Positions 26,913 through 34,988 of a stretch of DNA of 64,000 bases are shown in pieces (the stretch's first letter is position 1; every line of letters starts with the position of its first letter). A model generated the notes under the pieces. It was not told the DNA's origin. It saw nothing but the letters and a program-made list of their open reading frames with translations, and did not search any database. Source of the DNA: Afipia birgiae 34632 (GTDB taxonomy: Bacteria > Pseudomonadota > Alphaproteobacteria > Rhizobiales > Xanthobacteraceae); assembly GCF_000308295.2 (NCBI RefSeq), contig NZ_HG326653.1:827212-891211 (forward strand), in the 5' to 3' direction. The position numbers were made by a program, and so were the translations under genes.

Positions 26913-27634
26913 CGGTGACCATCGCGTTGTTGCGCCCAGGTCAGCAGGCCGACGACCAGCGCCACCAGCAGGAGCAAGACGATGCCGTAGGCCATAGCCC
27001 GATCATAATGACCCATGCCGGTTTCCATGACGATCGCTGTGGTCAACACCCGCGTCGAGCCGGGCAGGTTTCCGCCGAGCATCTGACTTGCACCGACTTC
27101 GGACACGACCGCGCCGAAGCCGGCCATGTATGCAACCAACAAAGGCAGGCGTATTTCGCGACTCAAGAGCCAAAGCGTTTGCCAACGTGAGGCGCCAAGT
27201 GCCCAGATTTGAAGCCGAAGCTTTGGGTCGAGTTGCTGGAGCGCAACGACGGTCAGATTGACGATGATCGGCACGCTTAGGATGAACTGGCCGACCATCA
27301 TCGCATAGGGTGTGAACCGCAGGTTCAGGTATCCCAGCGGCCCATGCCTCAGCAGCAGAATCGAAAGGACCAGGCCAACGACGACCGGCGGAAGCCCGAA
27401 GCCGGTGTTGCAAATGGCAAGCAAAACCACGCGGCCTGGAAACCTCGCATAGGTGATCCAGAGCCCGATTGGAACGCCGACCGCCATGCTGGCGAGGGTG
27501 GCCGAGACCGAGATAAGCAGCGACTGCCGAATGATGATCCACGTTTCGGGATCGCCCGTCACGAGCAGCAGAACCGCGTCGACAAGCCCCTGACCAATCT
27601 CGGCCCAGTAGTCCCAGGATCCGGTCCCCATCAC
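26909..27634 (-). CDS. tupB: Tungstate ABC transporter permease TupB
   Basis: 241 residues with about six membrane helices and the importer EAA-like loop (LGASRWQTLWLLSREIRLPL). FGLPPVVVGLVLSILL and GAVVSEVGASQMLGGNLPG are typical of TupB/WtpB-like permeases. The gene begins 21 nt after tupA and overlaps tupC. Confidence 0.88.
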   Translation of the reverse strand: MMGTGSWDYWAEIGQGLVDAVLLLVTGDPETWIIIRQSLLISVSATLASMAVGVPIGLWITYARFPGRVVLLAICNTGFGLPPVVVGLVLSILLLRHGPLGYLNLRFTPYAMMVGQFILSVPIIVNLTVVALQQLDPKLRLQIWALGASRWQTLWLLSREIRLPLLVAYMAGFGAVVSEVGASQMLGGNLPGSTRVLTTAIVMETGMGHYDRAMAYGIVLLLLVALVVGLLTWAQQRDGHR

Positions 27635-27655
27635 GCAGCCTCGCCGATCCCGGTA

Positions 27656-28513
27656 TCAGTTCTGCAGAAGCTGGGCCTCGTTCAGGTTTGCGGCCGGCAC
27701 AAATAGCGACCGGCCATACTCTGCCTTTCCGACTTCGGCGATAACCGCCTGTCCCTCCGAAGAAACGATCCAGTCTGCGAACGCTTGCCCGGCTGGCGCG
27801 TTCACGCGGGGGAACTTGGTCGAGTTCACCGGCATGACGTGGTAAATATTGTAGAGGACAGGATCGTTCTCGACGAGAACGGGCAAGCCGAGGCGTTTGG
27901 CGTGGACAAGGTAGGTGCCCCGATCGGTGAAGGCATAGGCTTGGAACTGGGACGCGACATCCATCGTCAAGCCTTGGCCCTGACCCGTTTCACGATACCA
28001 GGACTGGCCTTTCGGATCGATCCCGGCTCGTTTCCATGTTGCCAATTCTCGAACATGCGTTCCGGATTGATCGCCACGGGACACAAACGGCGATTTGGTC
28101 TCAGCAATGCGCCGCAGTGCGTCGACCGCCTTCAGGCCCCGGATCTTCGCCGGGTCACTGTCCGGCCCGATAACGACAAAATCATTATACATCACGAGCC
28201 GCCGCGACGTGCCATTGCCATCGCTCATCCAGAGCTTCTCAGCCTCGGGCGAATGCGTCAGCAGGACGTCCCCCTCGCCACGGGCACCCTGTTTCAGGAT
28301 GTCGCCACTGCCGGCGACAATCGCTTTTACGGTCAGGCCGGATTTTTTCGCAAATGCATCGGTCAGGACTCGTAGGATTCCGCTATCCTGCGTGGTCGTG
28401 GTCGTCAGGACAACGAGTTCATTGGAGTTGGCAGGTTGCGCGTTTGCCGGCGTAACCAGACCCGCTAGGCCGACGAAAAGAGTAGCCAGAAGTAAATGGC
28501 AACGGCGAATCAT
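27656..28513 (-). CDS. tupA: Tungstate-binding periplasmic protein TupA
   Basis: 285 residues with a signal peptide (about 1-25, ending ANAQ). The oxyanion-binding start LTTTTTQDSGIL is the TupA-type Thr/Ser motif; GDVLLTHSPEAEKLW, FVSRGDQSGTH and AYAFTDRGTYL complete the family. It captures tungstate (possibly molybdate) in the periplasm for TupBC. The ATG at 28513 follows AGGAGA. A specific tungstate system inside a chromate-resistance island gives an oxyanion theme. Confidence 0.9.
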   Translation of the reverse strand: MIRRCHLLLATLFVGLAGLVTPANAQPANSNELVVLTTTTTQDSGILRVLTDAFAKKSGLTVKAIVAGSGDILKQGARGEGDVLLTHSPEAEKLWMSDGNGTSRRLVMYNDFVVIGPDSDPAKIRGLKAVDALRRIAETKSPFVSRGDQSGTHVRELATWKRAGIDPKGQSWYRETGQGQGLTMDVASQFQAYAFTDRGTYLVHAKRLGLPVLVENDPVLYNIYHVMPVNSTKFPRVNAPAGQAFADWIVSSEGQAVIAEVGKAEYGRSLFVPAANLNEAQLLQN

Positions 28514-28939
28514 GCGTCAGTCTCCTGCGCGATCCATCACGGTGGATGAATGGATTTTGAAATCACCGGCATCGTCATGCCAGAATGCGCAGCGGCTCAT
28601 CAGCTTGCTACGATGGAACCGACAGTAGCGGGAGAACCGTCGATGGAAAAGGTCCTACACGCGACTGATGAGAAATTTCCGCCTGCCAATGGGTGGCTTG
28701 GACCAGTACCCGGCTTCGACATTGACAAATTGGCTTCTCCGGCCTTACCTACCTTCATGGGGAAGCGATCTCCCCACGAGGCGACATGCCCAAGAATCGC
28801 GTCCGGTTTTCCACCAAGGGCGCATCATGTCTGCCGATATCCCAATCTCACCCGATAAAATCTCTGATGCTGGCGTGCTGCGGTCAGCCGACGGCTCAGG
28901 TGTCAGGTTGCCTTCCAGGCCATACGTCGGGAGGCTGTC
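28514..28939. other. Intergenic region between tupA and the second SOD gene
   Basis: About 426 bases between divergent transcripts. Open frames on the plus strand (for example 28550-28858 and 28668-28943) have no recognisable protein character, no good ribosome sites and overlap each other, so I do not call them. It must hold the tupA promoter near 28520-28560 and probably a promoter for the SOD gene. No riboswitch-like fold was evident by eye. Confidence 0.5.
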
Positions 28940-29518
28940 ATGAAACCCCTTTCATGCGATCCGAGCCGCATCCGTGGCATGTCCGAACGCATGATCGTCA
29001 GTCACTACGAGAATAACTACGGCGGCGCGGTGAAGCGGCTGAACCTCATCGAAGAGCAGCTTGCCGGCCTCGACTATGCAACGGCACCCAATTTCCTGAT
29101 CAACGGGCTGAAGCGAGAACAGCTCATCGCGACCAATTCAATGATCCTGCACGAGGTGTTCTTCGATGGCCTTGGTGATGAAAGCGAGCCGGGAACCAGC
29201 CTGAAGGACGCGCTCGCACGTGATTTCGGTTCCTATGGGCGCTGGCAGACCGAATTCATCGCAATGGGCAAGGCGCTGGGTGGTGGTTCAGGCTGGGTAC
29301 TGCTGACCTGGTCGCCGCGTGATCCGAAACTCGTCAATCAATGGGCGTCTGATCACTGCCATACCTTGGCCGGCGCAACGCCGATCCTGGCGCTCGATAT
29401 GTACGAGCATTCCTATCACATCGATTACGGCGCGAAGGCTGGCGATTATGTCGGCGTCTTCATGTCAACCATCAATTGGCCGGCAGTGCAGCGCGTCTAT
29501 GAGGGGCTCCTGAAATGA
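28940..29518 (+). CDS. Fe/Mn superoxide dismutase (second island copy)
   Basis: 192 residues, one SOD domain without a rhodanese part. SHYENNYGGAVKRLN, ILHEVFFDGLGD and LDMYEHSYHIDYGAKAGDY match the SOD half of the fusion at 19242 almost motif for motif, and candidate metal ligands are kept. No signal peptide is seen. The start at 28940 follows GGGAGG; MSERMIVSHYE at 28979 is an alternative. It overlaps the next gene, paralogue family member C, by 4 nt (ATGA). Confidence 0.9.
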   Translation: MKPLSCDPSRIRGMSERMIVSHYENNYGGAVKRLNLIEEQLAGLDYATAPNFLINGLKREQLIATNSMILHEVFFDGLGDESEPGTSLKDALARDFGSYGRWQTEFIAMGKALGGGSGWVLLTWSPRDPKLVNQWASDHCHTLAGATPILALDMYEHSYHIDYGAKAGDYVGVFMSTINWPAVQRVYEGLLK

Positions 29519-29895
29519 CTTCGCATCGACGACTTGGGATCGTGCTAGTTGCAAGCACGCTCACGCTCGCCTCACAATCTTCCGCGCGCGCAGAAGACCA
29601 GTTTAAATTGCTCGATGCGAGCCAGATTCGTGCGCGGATCGTCGGCAACGACATCACCGACGGTCCGCACTGGTCGATGTATCTGCGGCCGGACGGCAAG
29701 CTGATTAGCGCCGAGTCCGGTAGTTCATGGACCGGCATCTGGAAGGTCCAGGGCAACAAGCTTTGTATATCGTTGCCGAGCAGTACGTCGGTCGAGTGCA
29801 GTGAGGTGTGGATGTCCGGAGCGAATGTCAGGATGCGCGCCAGCAAGGATCAGGAGACATTCGACGCCATTATTGCCAAGCATCGCGGCAAGTGA
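29515..29895 (+). CDS. Small secreted protein, island paralogue family member C
   Basis: 126 residues with a signal peptide ending near SSARAED. The mature part keeps LDASQIRARIVGNDITD, HW, GIWKVQGNKLC and CSEVWMSG, so it belongs with members A, B and D though more diverged. Its ATG overlaps the SOD stop, so the two are translated together. Function unknown. Confidence 0.75.
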   Translation: MTSHRRLGIVLVASTLTLASQSSARAEDQFKLLDASQIRARIVGNDITDGPHWSMYLRPDGKLISAESGSSWTGIWKVQGNKLCISLPSSTSVECSEVWMSGANVRMRASKDQETFDAIIAKHRGK

Positions 29896-29956
29896 CGATG
29901 AAATTAATGCGGGCTCGGAGGGGGGATCTGTTTTGATCCAACCATGGAGGTTCACA

Positions 29957-30898
29957 ATGCGTCTGAGAAATTGTCTGGCTGCTTCAATCCTGGCGTCGTC
30001 GTCCGCATTGAGCGCGAATGCGCAATCCATCGACTGGAAGGTCTTTACCGAACCATTCATCTCCAGTGCCTACGCCCAGACCATCGAGTGGCAAAAGGTC
30101 GATGACATCTTTGGTCGGAAGCCGGCGATCTCCGGCGAGGTGCATCGTTATGGATTTCCACGCAGTGATCTGACCGTCACGCTGGATGGCGTGACCATCA
30201 AGCCGTCGTTGGCGCTCGGCGGCTGGATTGCGTTCATGCCGATGCACGGCGAAGCCATGGCAATGGGCGATCTCGTGCTGCTGGAAACCGAAGTCAACCC
30301 GGTCATGGCCAAGCTTATCGCGGGTGGGCTTGAGATCACCGCGATTCACAACCACCTGCTGCGGGCGAGTCCCGCGACCTTCTACATGCATGTCGGCGGT
30401 CGCGGCGATCCTGTGAAGATGGCTGCCGTCATCCGCGACGCGCTGGCAGCAAGCAAGACGCCGTTGACGCCGACCGCTGCATCTGCGCCGCCAGCGATCG
30501 ATCTCGATACCGCCCAGCTCGATCAAATCATCGGCGCCAAGGGGCAGAACAATGGCGGCGTCTACGCTTTCGCCGTTCCGCGGCGCGATCCGATCAGCGA
30601 GGGCGGAATGCAGATCGCGCCGGTCGGCCCGATGGGCGTGGCGCAGGCGATCAACTTCCAGCCGACCGGCGGCGGCAAGGCCGCGATCACGGGTGATTTT
30701 GTTTTGACGGGCGACGAGGTCAATCCGGTCATCAAAGCCCTAAAATCGAATGGCATCGACGTGACGGCGATTCATAGCCACATGCTCAGCGAGCAGCCGC
30801 GACTGTTCTTCCTGCATTTCTGGGCCGTCGACGATGCGATCAAGCTGGCAAAGAGTCTGCGCGCGGCGCTCGACAAGACCACCAGCACAATGAGATAG
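29957..30898 (+). CDS. DUF1259 (LppY/LpqO-like) secreted protein, two repeats
   Basis: 313 residues from the ATG at 29957 after GGAGG. A signal peptide ends near SANAQ. Two DUF1259 copies follow: the first has ISGEVHRYGFPRSDL, LLETEVNPVMAKL and ITAIHNHLL; the second NNGGVYAFAVPRRD, LTGDEVNPVIKAL and VTAIHSHML. The repeated (N/S)H(L/M)L motifs suggest metal or ligand binding, but no activity is known. The gene follows member C by 61 nt and precedes the Cys-rich peptide by 19 nt. Confidence 0.82.
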   Translation: MRLRNCLAASILASSSALSANAQSIDWKVFTEPFISSAYAQTIEWQKVDDIFGRKPAISGEVHRYGFPRSDLTVTLDGVTIKPSLALGGWIAFMPMHGEAMAMGDLVLLETEVNPVMAKLIAGGLEITAIHNHLLRASPATFYMHVGGRGDPVKMAAVIRDALAASKTPLTPTAASAPPAIDLDTAQLDQIIGAKGQNNGGVYAFAVPRRDPISEGGMQIAPVGPMGVAQAINFQPTGGGKAAITGDFVLTGDEVNPVIKALKSNGIDVTAIHSHMLSEQPRLFFLHFWAVDDAIKLAKSLRAALDKTTSTMR

Positions 30899-30917
30899 AA
30901 CAGGAGGAACGAATAAT

Positions 30918-31130
30918 ATGCCGAACTTGAGGAGAAACCGGTGGATGAGGCGCGCGGCCCTGGTGGCGCTCGCGGTGACTGTTCTCTTCGCCGCTGATCG
31001 GGCCGCCGAAGCCCAGACGTCCTGCAAGGTATGCGCCGAACAGCGTAAGGCGTGTATGAAGAATTACGCAGGTCTGGCCTGTAAGACCGAGTACCAGATA
31101 TGTCTCAAGTCGTGCAAACCAAAACACTAA
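30918..31130 (+). CDS. Cysteine-rich secreted peptide
   Basis: 70 residues. A basic start and hydrophobic signal segment (about 11-33, ending AEAQ) leave a mature peptide of about 36 residues with six Cys: CKVC, AC, ACK, IC and SC, in a CxxC-x6-C ... C-x6-C-x3-C pattern. AGGAGG precedes the ATG. It could be a disulfide-stapled or metal-binding peptide. The last 31 nt overlap the frame of member D. Confidence 0.6.
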   Translation: MPNLRRNRWMRRAALVALAVTVLFAADRAAEAQTSCKVCAEQRKACMKNYAGLACKTEYQICLKSCKPKH

Positions 31131-31567
31131 GTGCCGTTGTGCGTGGACGTGGTGCAAGACCGATCATCCAGTTTGTCGGCATCACCTTTCTGACCCTGCT
31201 GGTGTTCGAGAGCGGGAGCACATGGGCGGAAAATCTAAAGAGGCTATCGGGCGTACAGATACGCGCCAGATTTTCGAATATGCAGCTCACCGATGAAGTG
31301 CATTGGCGCGAAGTCTACCAACGGGACGGCTCGGTCCGCAGCTACTCGATGGGCAAGCTGCGAACGGGAAAATGGTTCGTTCGTGCGGATGATTTCTGCG
31401 TTGATCTCCCCGAACCCGATGGAGGCTGCTACGAAGTGAAGTCCTCGGGCTCGCGGATCGTAATGACGCCGAAGGGAACGGGTCTAACGATCGAGGGTGT
31501 TCTCCAGCCGATTTCAGATGCCAGCAATTCGGCGGCGTGGCCGAATTTGCCGACAAGAGGCAGATGA
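31100..31567 (+). CDS. Small secreted protein, island paralogue family member D
   Basis: Up to 155 residues. The ATG at 31100 lies inside the Cys-rich gene; a GTG at 31139 would give a shorter, equally plausible start. A hydrophobic segment (about 23-40) is followed by LSGVQIRARFSNMQLTDE, HW, GKWFVRADDFC and GCYEVKSSG, very close to member B. The C-terminal ~20 residues are extra. It ends the rightward gene block of the island. Confidence 0.7.
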   Translation: MSQVVQTKTLSAVVRGRGARPIIQFVGITFLTLLVFESGSTWAENLKRLSGVQIRARFSNMQLTDEVHWREVYQRDGSVRSYSMGKLRTGKWFVRADDFCVDLPEPDGGCYEVKSSGSRIVMTPKGTGLTIEGVLQPISDASNSAAWPNLPTRGR

Positions 31568-31768
31568 CGCCGTTCGGCACCAGTTGCTACGGCCAAGCCT
31601 CGATAACTATTCTGAGTGTTCGCCGTGTCATTGAACCGCGCGGCACATTACGCGCCGGCAGCGAACCGGCGCGCACGAGCCTTCGCGATTACGTGCACCG
31701 TCCGAACCGAACGCTTTGCCAAAATCGGGCCAAGTGCAAGATATCAGGTATTTCTTGGGGCAAGCGCA

Positions 31769-32248
31769 CTACGCAGTTTGTCTCTGCCGAGATGTCAGTA
31801 TGGCTGAGAGAGCAGCAATCAGAAGCAGACCGGCGCGGGCTGCAAATGTTATGCGATAGCCGCTCATGTCATAGAGGACGCCTCCAATCACGGCACCGAA
31901 CGTAATCGCATGCTGGATCACAGCGACCAGCAGATCGCCGCCGGTTTTCGCGTCATCCGGCAGCGATCGCGTCAGCCAGGTCCACCAGCCGACCGGCGTG
32001 ACCGTGCCAATGAGGCCCCAGGCCGCAAGAACCGTCGCGGTGACGGCGAGGTGCCCGCCGAACAGGATCAGCGTAACCGCAATGCCTGCCATCGCGACCG
32101 GGATCACAATCAAGGTGCGATAGGGGCCATCCTTCCGGAAACGGCTGATGAAGCTGGTGCCGATGAAACCGGCAATGCCAATCCCGAGCAGCACCCGTGA
32201 AAGCGTTGAGCCATCGACCTGGGGCTGCGCGGGATAATAAACGCGATA
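31769..32248 (-). pseudogene. Truncated MFS transporter (C-terminal fragment)
   Basis: An open minus-strand frame from 32248 to the stop at 31769 encodes about four membrane helices ([51 protein letters not shown]) typical of the last part of a sugar-efflux-like MFS protein. A full MFS protein has about 400 residues, so the N-terminal half or more is missing; upstream in frame a stop follows at once. It sits next to the tRNA-Arg at the island edge, consistent with truncation by an insertion or deletion there. Confidence 0.7.
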
Positions 32249-32386
32249 TCACCGTCAGCGATTCGAGCTTGTTCACCCCAAACACCGCAGTTTCTACGCT
32301 TTTTCGCGCACGGACCATCTTCCGCTCTTCGCGCATGCGTAGTTTCGGCGGGTTATCGGCGGCTTTAGAGGGCAATCGGCGGTATT

Positions 32387-32463
32387 TGGCGCACCCGACA
32401 GGATTCGAACCTGTGACCTTCGGCTTCGGAGGCCGACACTCTATCCAGCTGAGCTACGGGTGC
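32387..32463 (-). tRNA. tRNA-Arg (CCG)
   Basis: Read on the minus strand it folds as a full cloverleaf: acceptor GCACCCG/CGGGTGC, D arm GCTC/GAGT with one G-T pair, anticodon arm TCGGC-CTCCGAA-GCCGA with anticodon CCG, T arm ACAGG-TTCGAAT-CCTGT, discriminator G and an encoded CCA (32387-32389). It has a good promoter just upstream, so it is probably expressed. tRNA genes of this kind are common ICE attachment sites, and two 5' fragments of similar genes lie nearby. Confidence 0.96.
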
Positions 32464-32473
32464 ATTGATCTTC

Positions 32474-32502
32474 AGATAGTGGCCGAGACCGAACAGGGTC
32501 AA
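32474..32502 (-). promoter_or_regulatory. Promoter of tRNA-Arg(CCG)
   Basis: On the minus strand TTGACC (32497-32502) and CTATCT (32474-32479) are separated by exactly 17 bp, and the -10 box ends 10 nt before the tRNA 5' end. This matches a housekeeping sigma-70 type promoter placed for direct tRNA transcription. Confidence 0.75.
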
Positions 32503-32953
32503 TCTCGAATCTGACATTCACATCAGCGCAACGACGCGGGCTCACGCCCCACCGATTGTCGCCGTTCGTACTCTACACACTCCCCACCGTTTGCTTCCGC
32601 GATGCTTCCGCGACCACGGAAGCGGTTTTCCTGCTTCCTTCGAGTTTTGCCAATCGCTTGGTTTACCTCGATTTTCTCGACTCGCACCTTCACCGCACTT
32701 GACTTAGCGTTGCCTTCGGAGGGCAACGCTCTATCCAGCTGAGCTACGGGTGCAATAGTGTCCATTTAGCCGATTGGCCCCGCGCGGGCAACGGGCGGAG
32801 TGGATTTTGAAGCCCGATTTCGGGCCCGTGTTGCCCTGTCTCAGATCACCGGTTCGGGCCGTGTCGGATGAGACGCGGCCTCTGTGGCGGGTTGTGGTGC
32901 GGTTGGCCCGTTGACGATCGGCCCGCTATCGGCTCGCCGGCAAGGCAGAATTG
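32503..32953. other. Island-edge intergenic region with tRNA debris
   Basis: About 450 bases without a protein gene. It contains the 5' half of a second tRNA-Arg at 32711-32753. An 80-residue open frame on the minus strand (32523-32765) begins with the PVAQLDRALPSEG string often seen when tRNA sequence is read as protein, so I treat it as spurious. An imperfect GC-rich dyad (about 32788-32805) lies to the right of the half-tRNA. Confidence 0.6.
32711..32753 (-). pseudogene. 5' half of a second tRNA-Arg(CCG)
   Basis: On the minus strand the first 43 nt of a tRNA-Arg are intact: acceptor strand GCACCCG, D arm GCTC/GAGC and a complete anticodon arm TTGCC-CTCCGAA-GGCAA. The sequence then stops resembling tRNA exactly after the anticodon stem (no T arm, no 3' acceptor strand). 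The first 25 nt equal the intact gene at 32387-32463, but the anticodon stem differs, so it is a fragment of a different tRNA gene. A TTGCCC/TAAATG pair with 17-bp spacing lies upstream. A breakpoint at the anticodon arm is typical of integrase-mediated events. Confidence 0.75.
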
Positions 32954-34660
32954 TCAGAAAGCATCTTTTCGGCTTTCCCGCTCCATATAGCTCTTTGACA
33001 GGTCGATCTTATTCCAATGAACTCTTTCGGAAATCAATCCAAAGATATCGCCCGACGTGAACTCGGCCTGTTGCTCCGGCTTCTCAAACAGGGACGGCCC
33101 GTATTTGGTTGCGATGTCTTGCGGTTTGAAACCGAACAGGTCGAGAAGTGTCGGCGCAACGGAAAAATGACTGGCATAGCCCCAGTTGGTCTTGGCGCCG
33201 GCCGAAAGTCTTTCGCGCAGTCGGGGCTCCTCAGTGATTGCAAAAAGCGGGACCAGAGCTTCGCGCGGGTCAGCGTTTTTAACGGAGCAGTGCGACAATG
33301 CCGTAGTCGACAGATTTTGCCCGTGGTCGGAAGTATAGATGATAAGCGTATCATCGAGTGGGACACTGTCGACGAGACGCTTTAGAACGCGGTCCACCGA
33401 CCATCGTATGGCGTTCCGATACGAGTTGATCAAGGCCTGCCCATCGTCGCGGGCGCTCTCGCTCATCGTCGGCCGGAAAATTTGTTGCGTCGATGGATAT
33501 CCACGGTCGTAAGGGAAATGCGCGCCGTTCTTGATGGCATAAACAAACGTCGGCTGATCGGATTTGAGCGTCTCGGCGAGGATGTCGACAAGCCTGTCAT
33601 CAAGGTCGGGCGGGGCTACCGTCTCTTCGACAGCATTGAATGAGTCGATCTCCCTCTTTTCCTCGGGCGTCATGAAGTTCTGCAGCTTGGCCGGTCCCCG
33701 CAGGAAGGCTGCCTGAGCATCAATGAAGACGGTCCGGAAGCCAGCGGTCTTTGCATAATCCCAGATTGTCGCGTTGCTCGCGACAGAATGCATCAGATCG
33801 GGGCGTGTCGCACCAAATCGCAGCAGTGCATTGGAATAGGAACTGCAGTTGCCTCCAGAAGCCGCATGTCCAAAATTGATGATGCGATCTTTCAGGCTGG
33901 CGATGTCCGGGGTGTAAGGATTTCCGGGGCGCCAGTCGATGTAATCGCCGCGCACACTTTCATCAACCAGTAAAACCACGTGCCGGATTTTTCGACCGTC
34001 GGCGCGCCACGTCACCCGCTCACGGGTAGGCGTCGCTTTGGTTGCGAGCCTTGCACCAGACAAGGCTGCGACGGACAGCGGGGCGAATTGCATCGACATG
34101 CCATAGTGTCCGCCGCCGTCCTTTGCATAAATGACCGCGGCGAAAAGCATGATCGGAAACGCCGGTGCCCACGCAAGATATCGCAACAGTCGTCGCAATG
34201 GCGCGCCGGGCCTAACCGATGGCGCCGCAATGACGATAAATCCGAAGAGGAAAACCAGGGCGCTCCAGGCCATGGCCGAGCCGTAGAACTCGAGGGCACG
34301 GCCGAGTTCATGACGCGCAGCCCATAACGATGCGATATCGAACATCGATATTTCCACGCCGGAAACAAGATAGAAGGCAAAACCTGCGGCGCTCGAAAGT
34401 GCGATGATCGCCGCCCAAAACGATCTGACCCAGGGATTAACCTGGAAAGCAGCGATCAGGATGGCGGTGAGGGCGCAGGCCCAGAGCCCGAGATAGACGA
34501 CAAGCGTGAGCCATCGCCCCTGTTCGATGTATTGGCTGGGCCACGTCAAGGCATTTGGATTGGTCACGGCGACAAACACGAAGATGCCGCAGAGTTTGAG
34601 CCCGACGATCGCTATTGCTCTCGCGATTCCCGACGTGTGGCTCGCATGATCCAAACGCAT
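32954..34660 (-). CDS. Sulfatase / phosphoethanolamine-transferase-like membrane enzyme
   Basis: 568 residues: about five membrane helices in the first ~190 residues, then a periplasmic alkaline-phosphatase-fold domain. HVVLLVDESVRGDYIDW is the metal-binding start, GGNCSSYSNALLRFGATRP the nucleophile region (Ser/Thr position), IIYTSDHGQNLS the Asp-His metal site and a late ASHFSVAPTLLDLFG the last His. EptA-type enzymes add phosphoethanolamine to lipid A or other glycans; that activity is likely but the substrate is not proven. It is a lone gene between two tRNA-Arg 5' fragments. Confidence 0.8.
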   Translation of the reverse strand: MRLDHASHTSGIARAIAIVGLKLCGIFVFVAVTNPNALTWPSQYIEQGRWLTLVVYLGLWACALTAILIAAFQVNPWVRSFWAAIIALSSAAGFAFYLVSGVEISMFDIASLWAARHELGRALEFYGSAMAWSALVFLFGFIVIAAPSVRPGAPLRRLLRYLAWAPAFPIMLFAAVIYAKDGGGHYGMSMQFAPLSVAALSGARLATKATPTRERVTWRADGRKIRHVVLLVDESVRGDYIDWRPGNPYTPDIASLKDRIINFGHAASGGNCSSYSNALLRFGATRPDLMHSVASNATIWDYAKTAGFRTVFIDAQAAFLRGPAKLQNFMTPEEKREIDSFNAVEETVAPPDLDDRLVDILAETLKSDQPTFVYAIKNGAHFPYDRGYPSTQQIFRPTMSESARDDGQALINSYRNAIRWSVDRVLKRLVDSVPLDDTLIIYTSDHGQNLSTTALSHCSVKNADPREALVPLFAITEEPRLRERLSAGAKTNWGYASHFSVAPTLLDLFGFKPQDIATKYGPSLFEKPEQQAEFTSGDIFGLISERVHWNKIDLSKSYMERESRKDAF

Positions 34661-34988
34661 AGGCGCTGCTCTCTGTTCTTAGGTTCGGCAGAGCCCAAAC
34701 AACTGATCTGCTCATGCGTCGCAGTTGTCTGGATCGTGAACTCGCACAGTTCAAGCAGGAGATATTTCTAGGGTTAAGGTTTTAAAAAATTGAATCGAGA
34801 TCGACATTCTTCATTGCGATCGAAGGTAAAAAGATACCCTCGCCACTCGGCGATAGAGATAACTCGGACTAAATCGCGAGTCGTAGGTATTGAGGCACCT
34901 CGCGGTTGGCTGCGCGGGCGCGTTCGCCCTGCTGCCTTCTTGGCGGCAAGAGAAGGTTGCCGCCGCAAGGGTTCGTGAGGATCCGCAT
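34661..34988. other. Intergenic region upstream of the sulfatase-like gene
   Basis: About 330 bases, A/T-rich in 34760-34860 compared with the surrounding DNA, with no protein-like frame. It should contain the promoter of the leftward sulfatase-like gene. The short frames on both strands here overlap and have no homology signal I recognise. Confidence 0.45.

Noticed and set aside
28550..28943. Two overlapping plus-strand frames between tupA and the SOD gene
   Set aside because: No ribosome sites, no recognisable protein pattern, and they overlap each other.
32523..32765. 80-codon minus-strand frame at the tRNA-Arg region, first thought to be an integrase remnant
   Set aside because: Its N-terminus is translated tRNA sequence (PVAQLDRALPSEG), and nothing in it resembles the catalytic motifs of tyrosine recombinases.
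31568..32953. An integrase or excisionase gene next to tRNA-Arg
   Set aside because: I looked on both strands for tyrosine-recombinase motifs near the tRNA and found none; the integrase, if any, must be at the other end outside the window.
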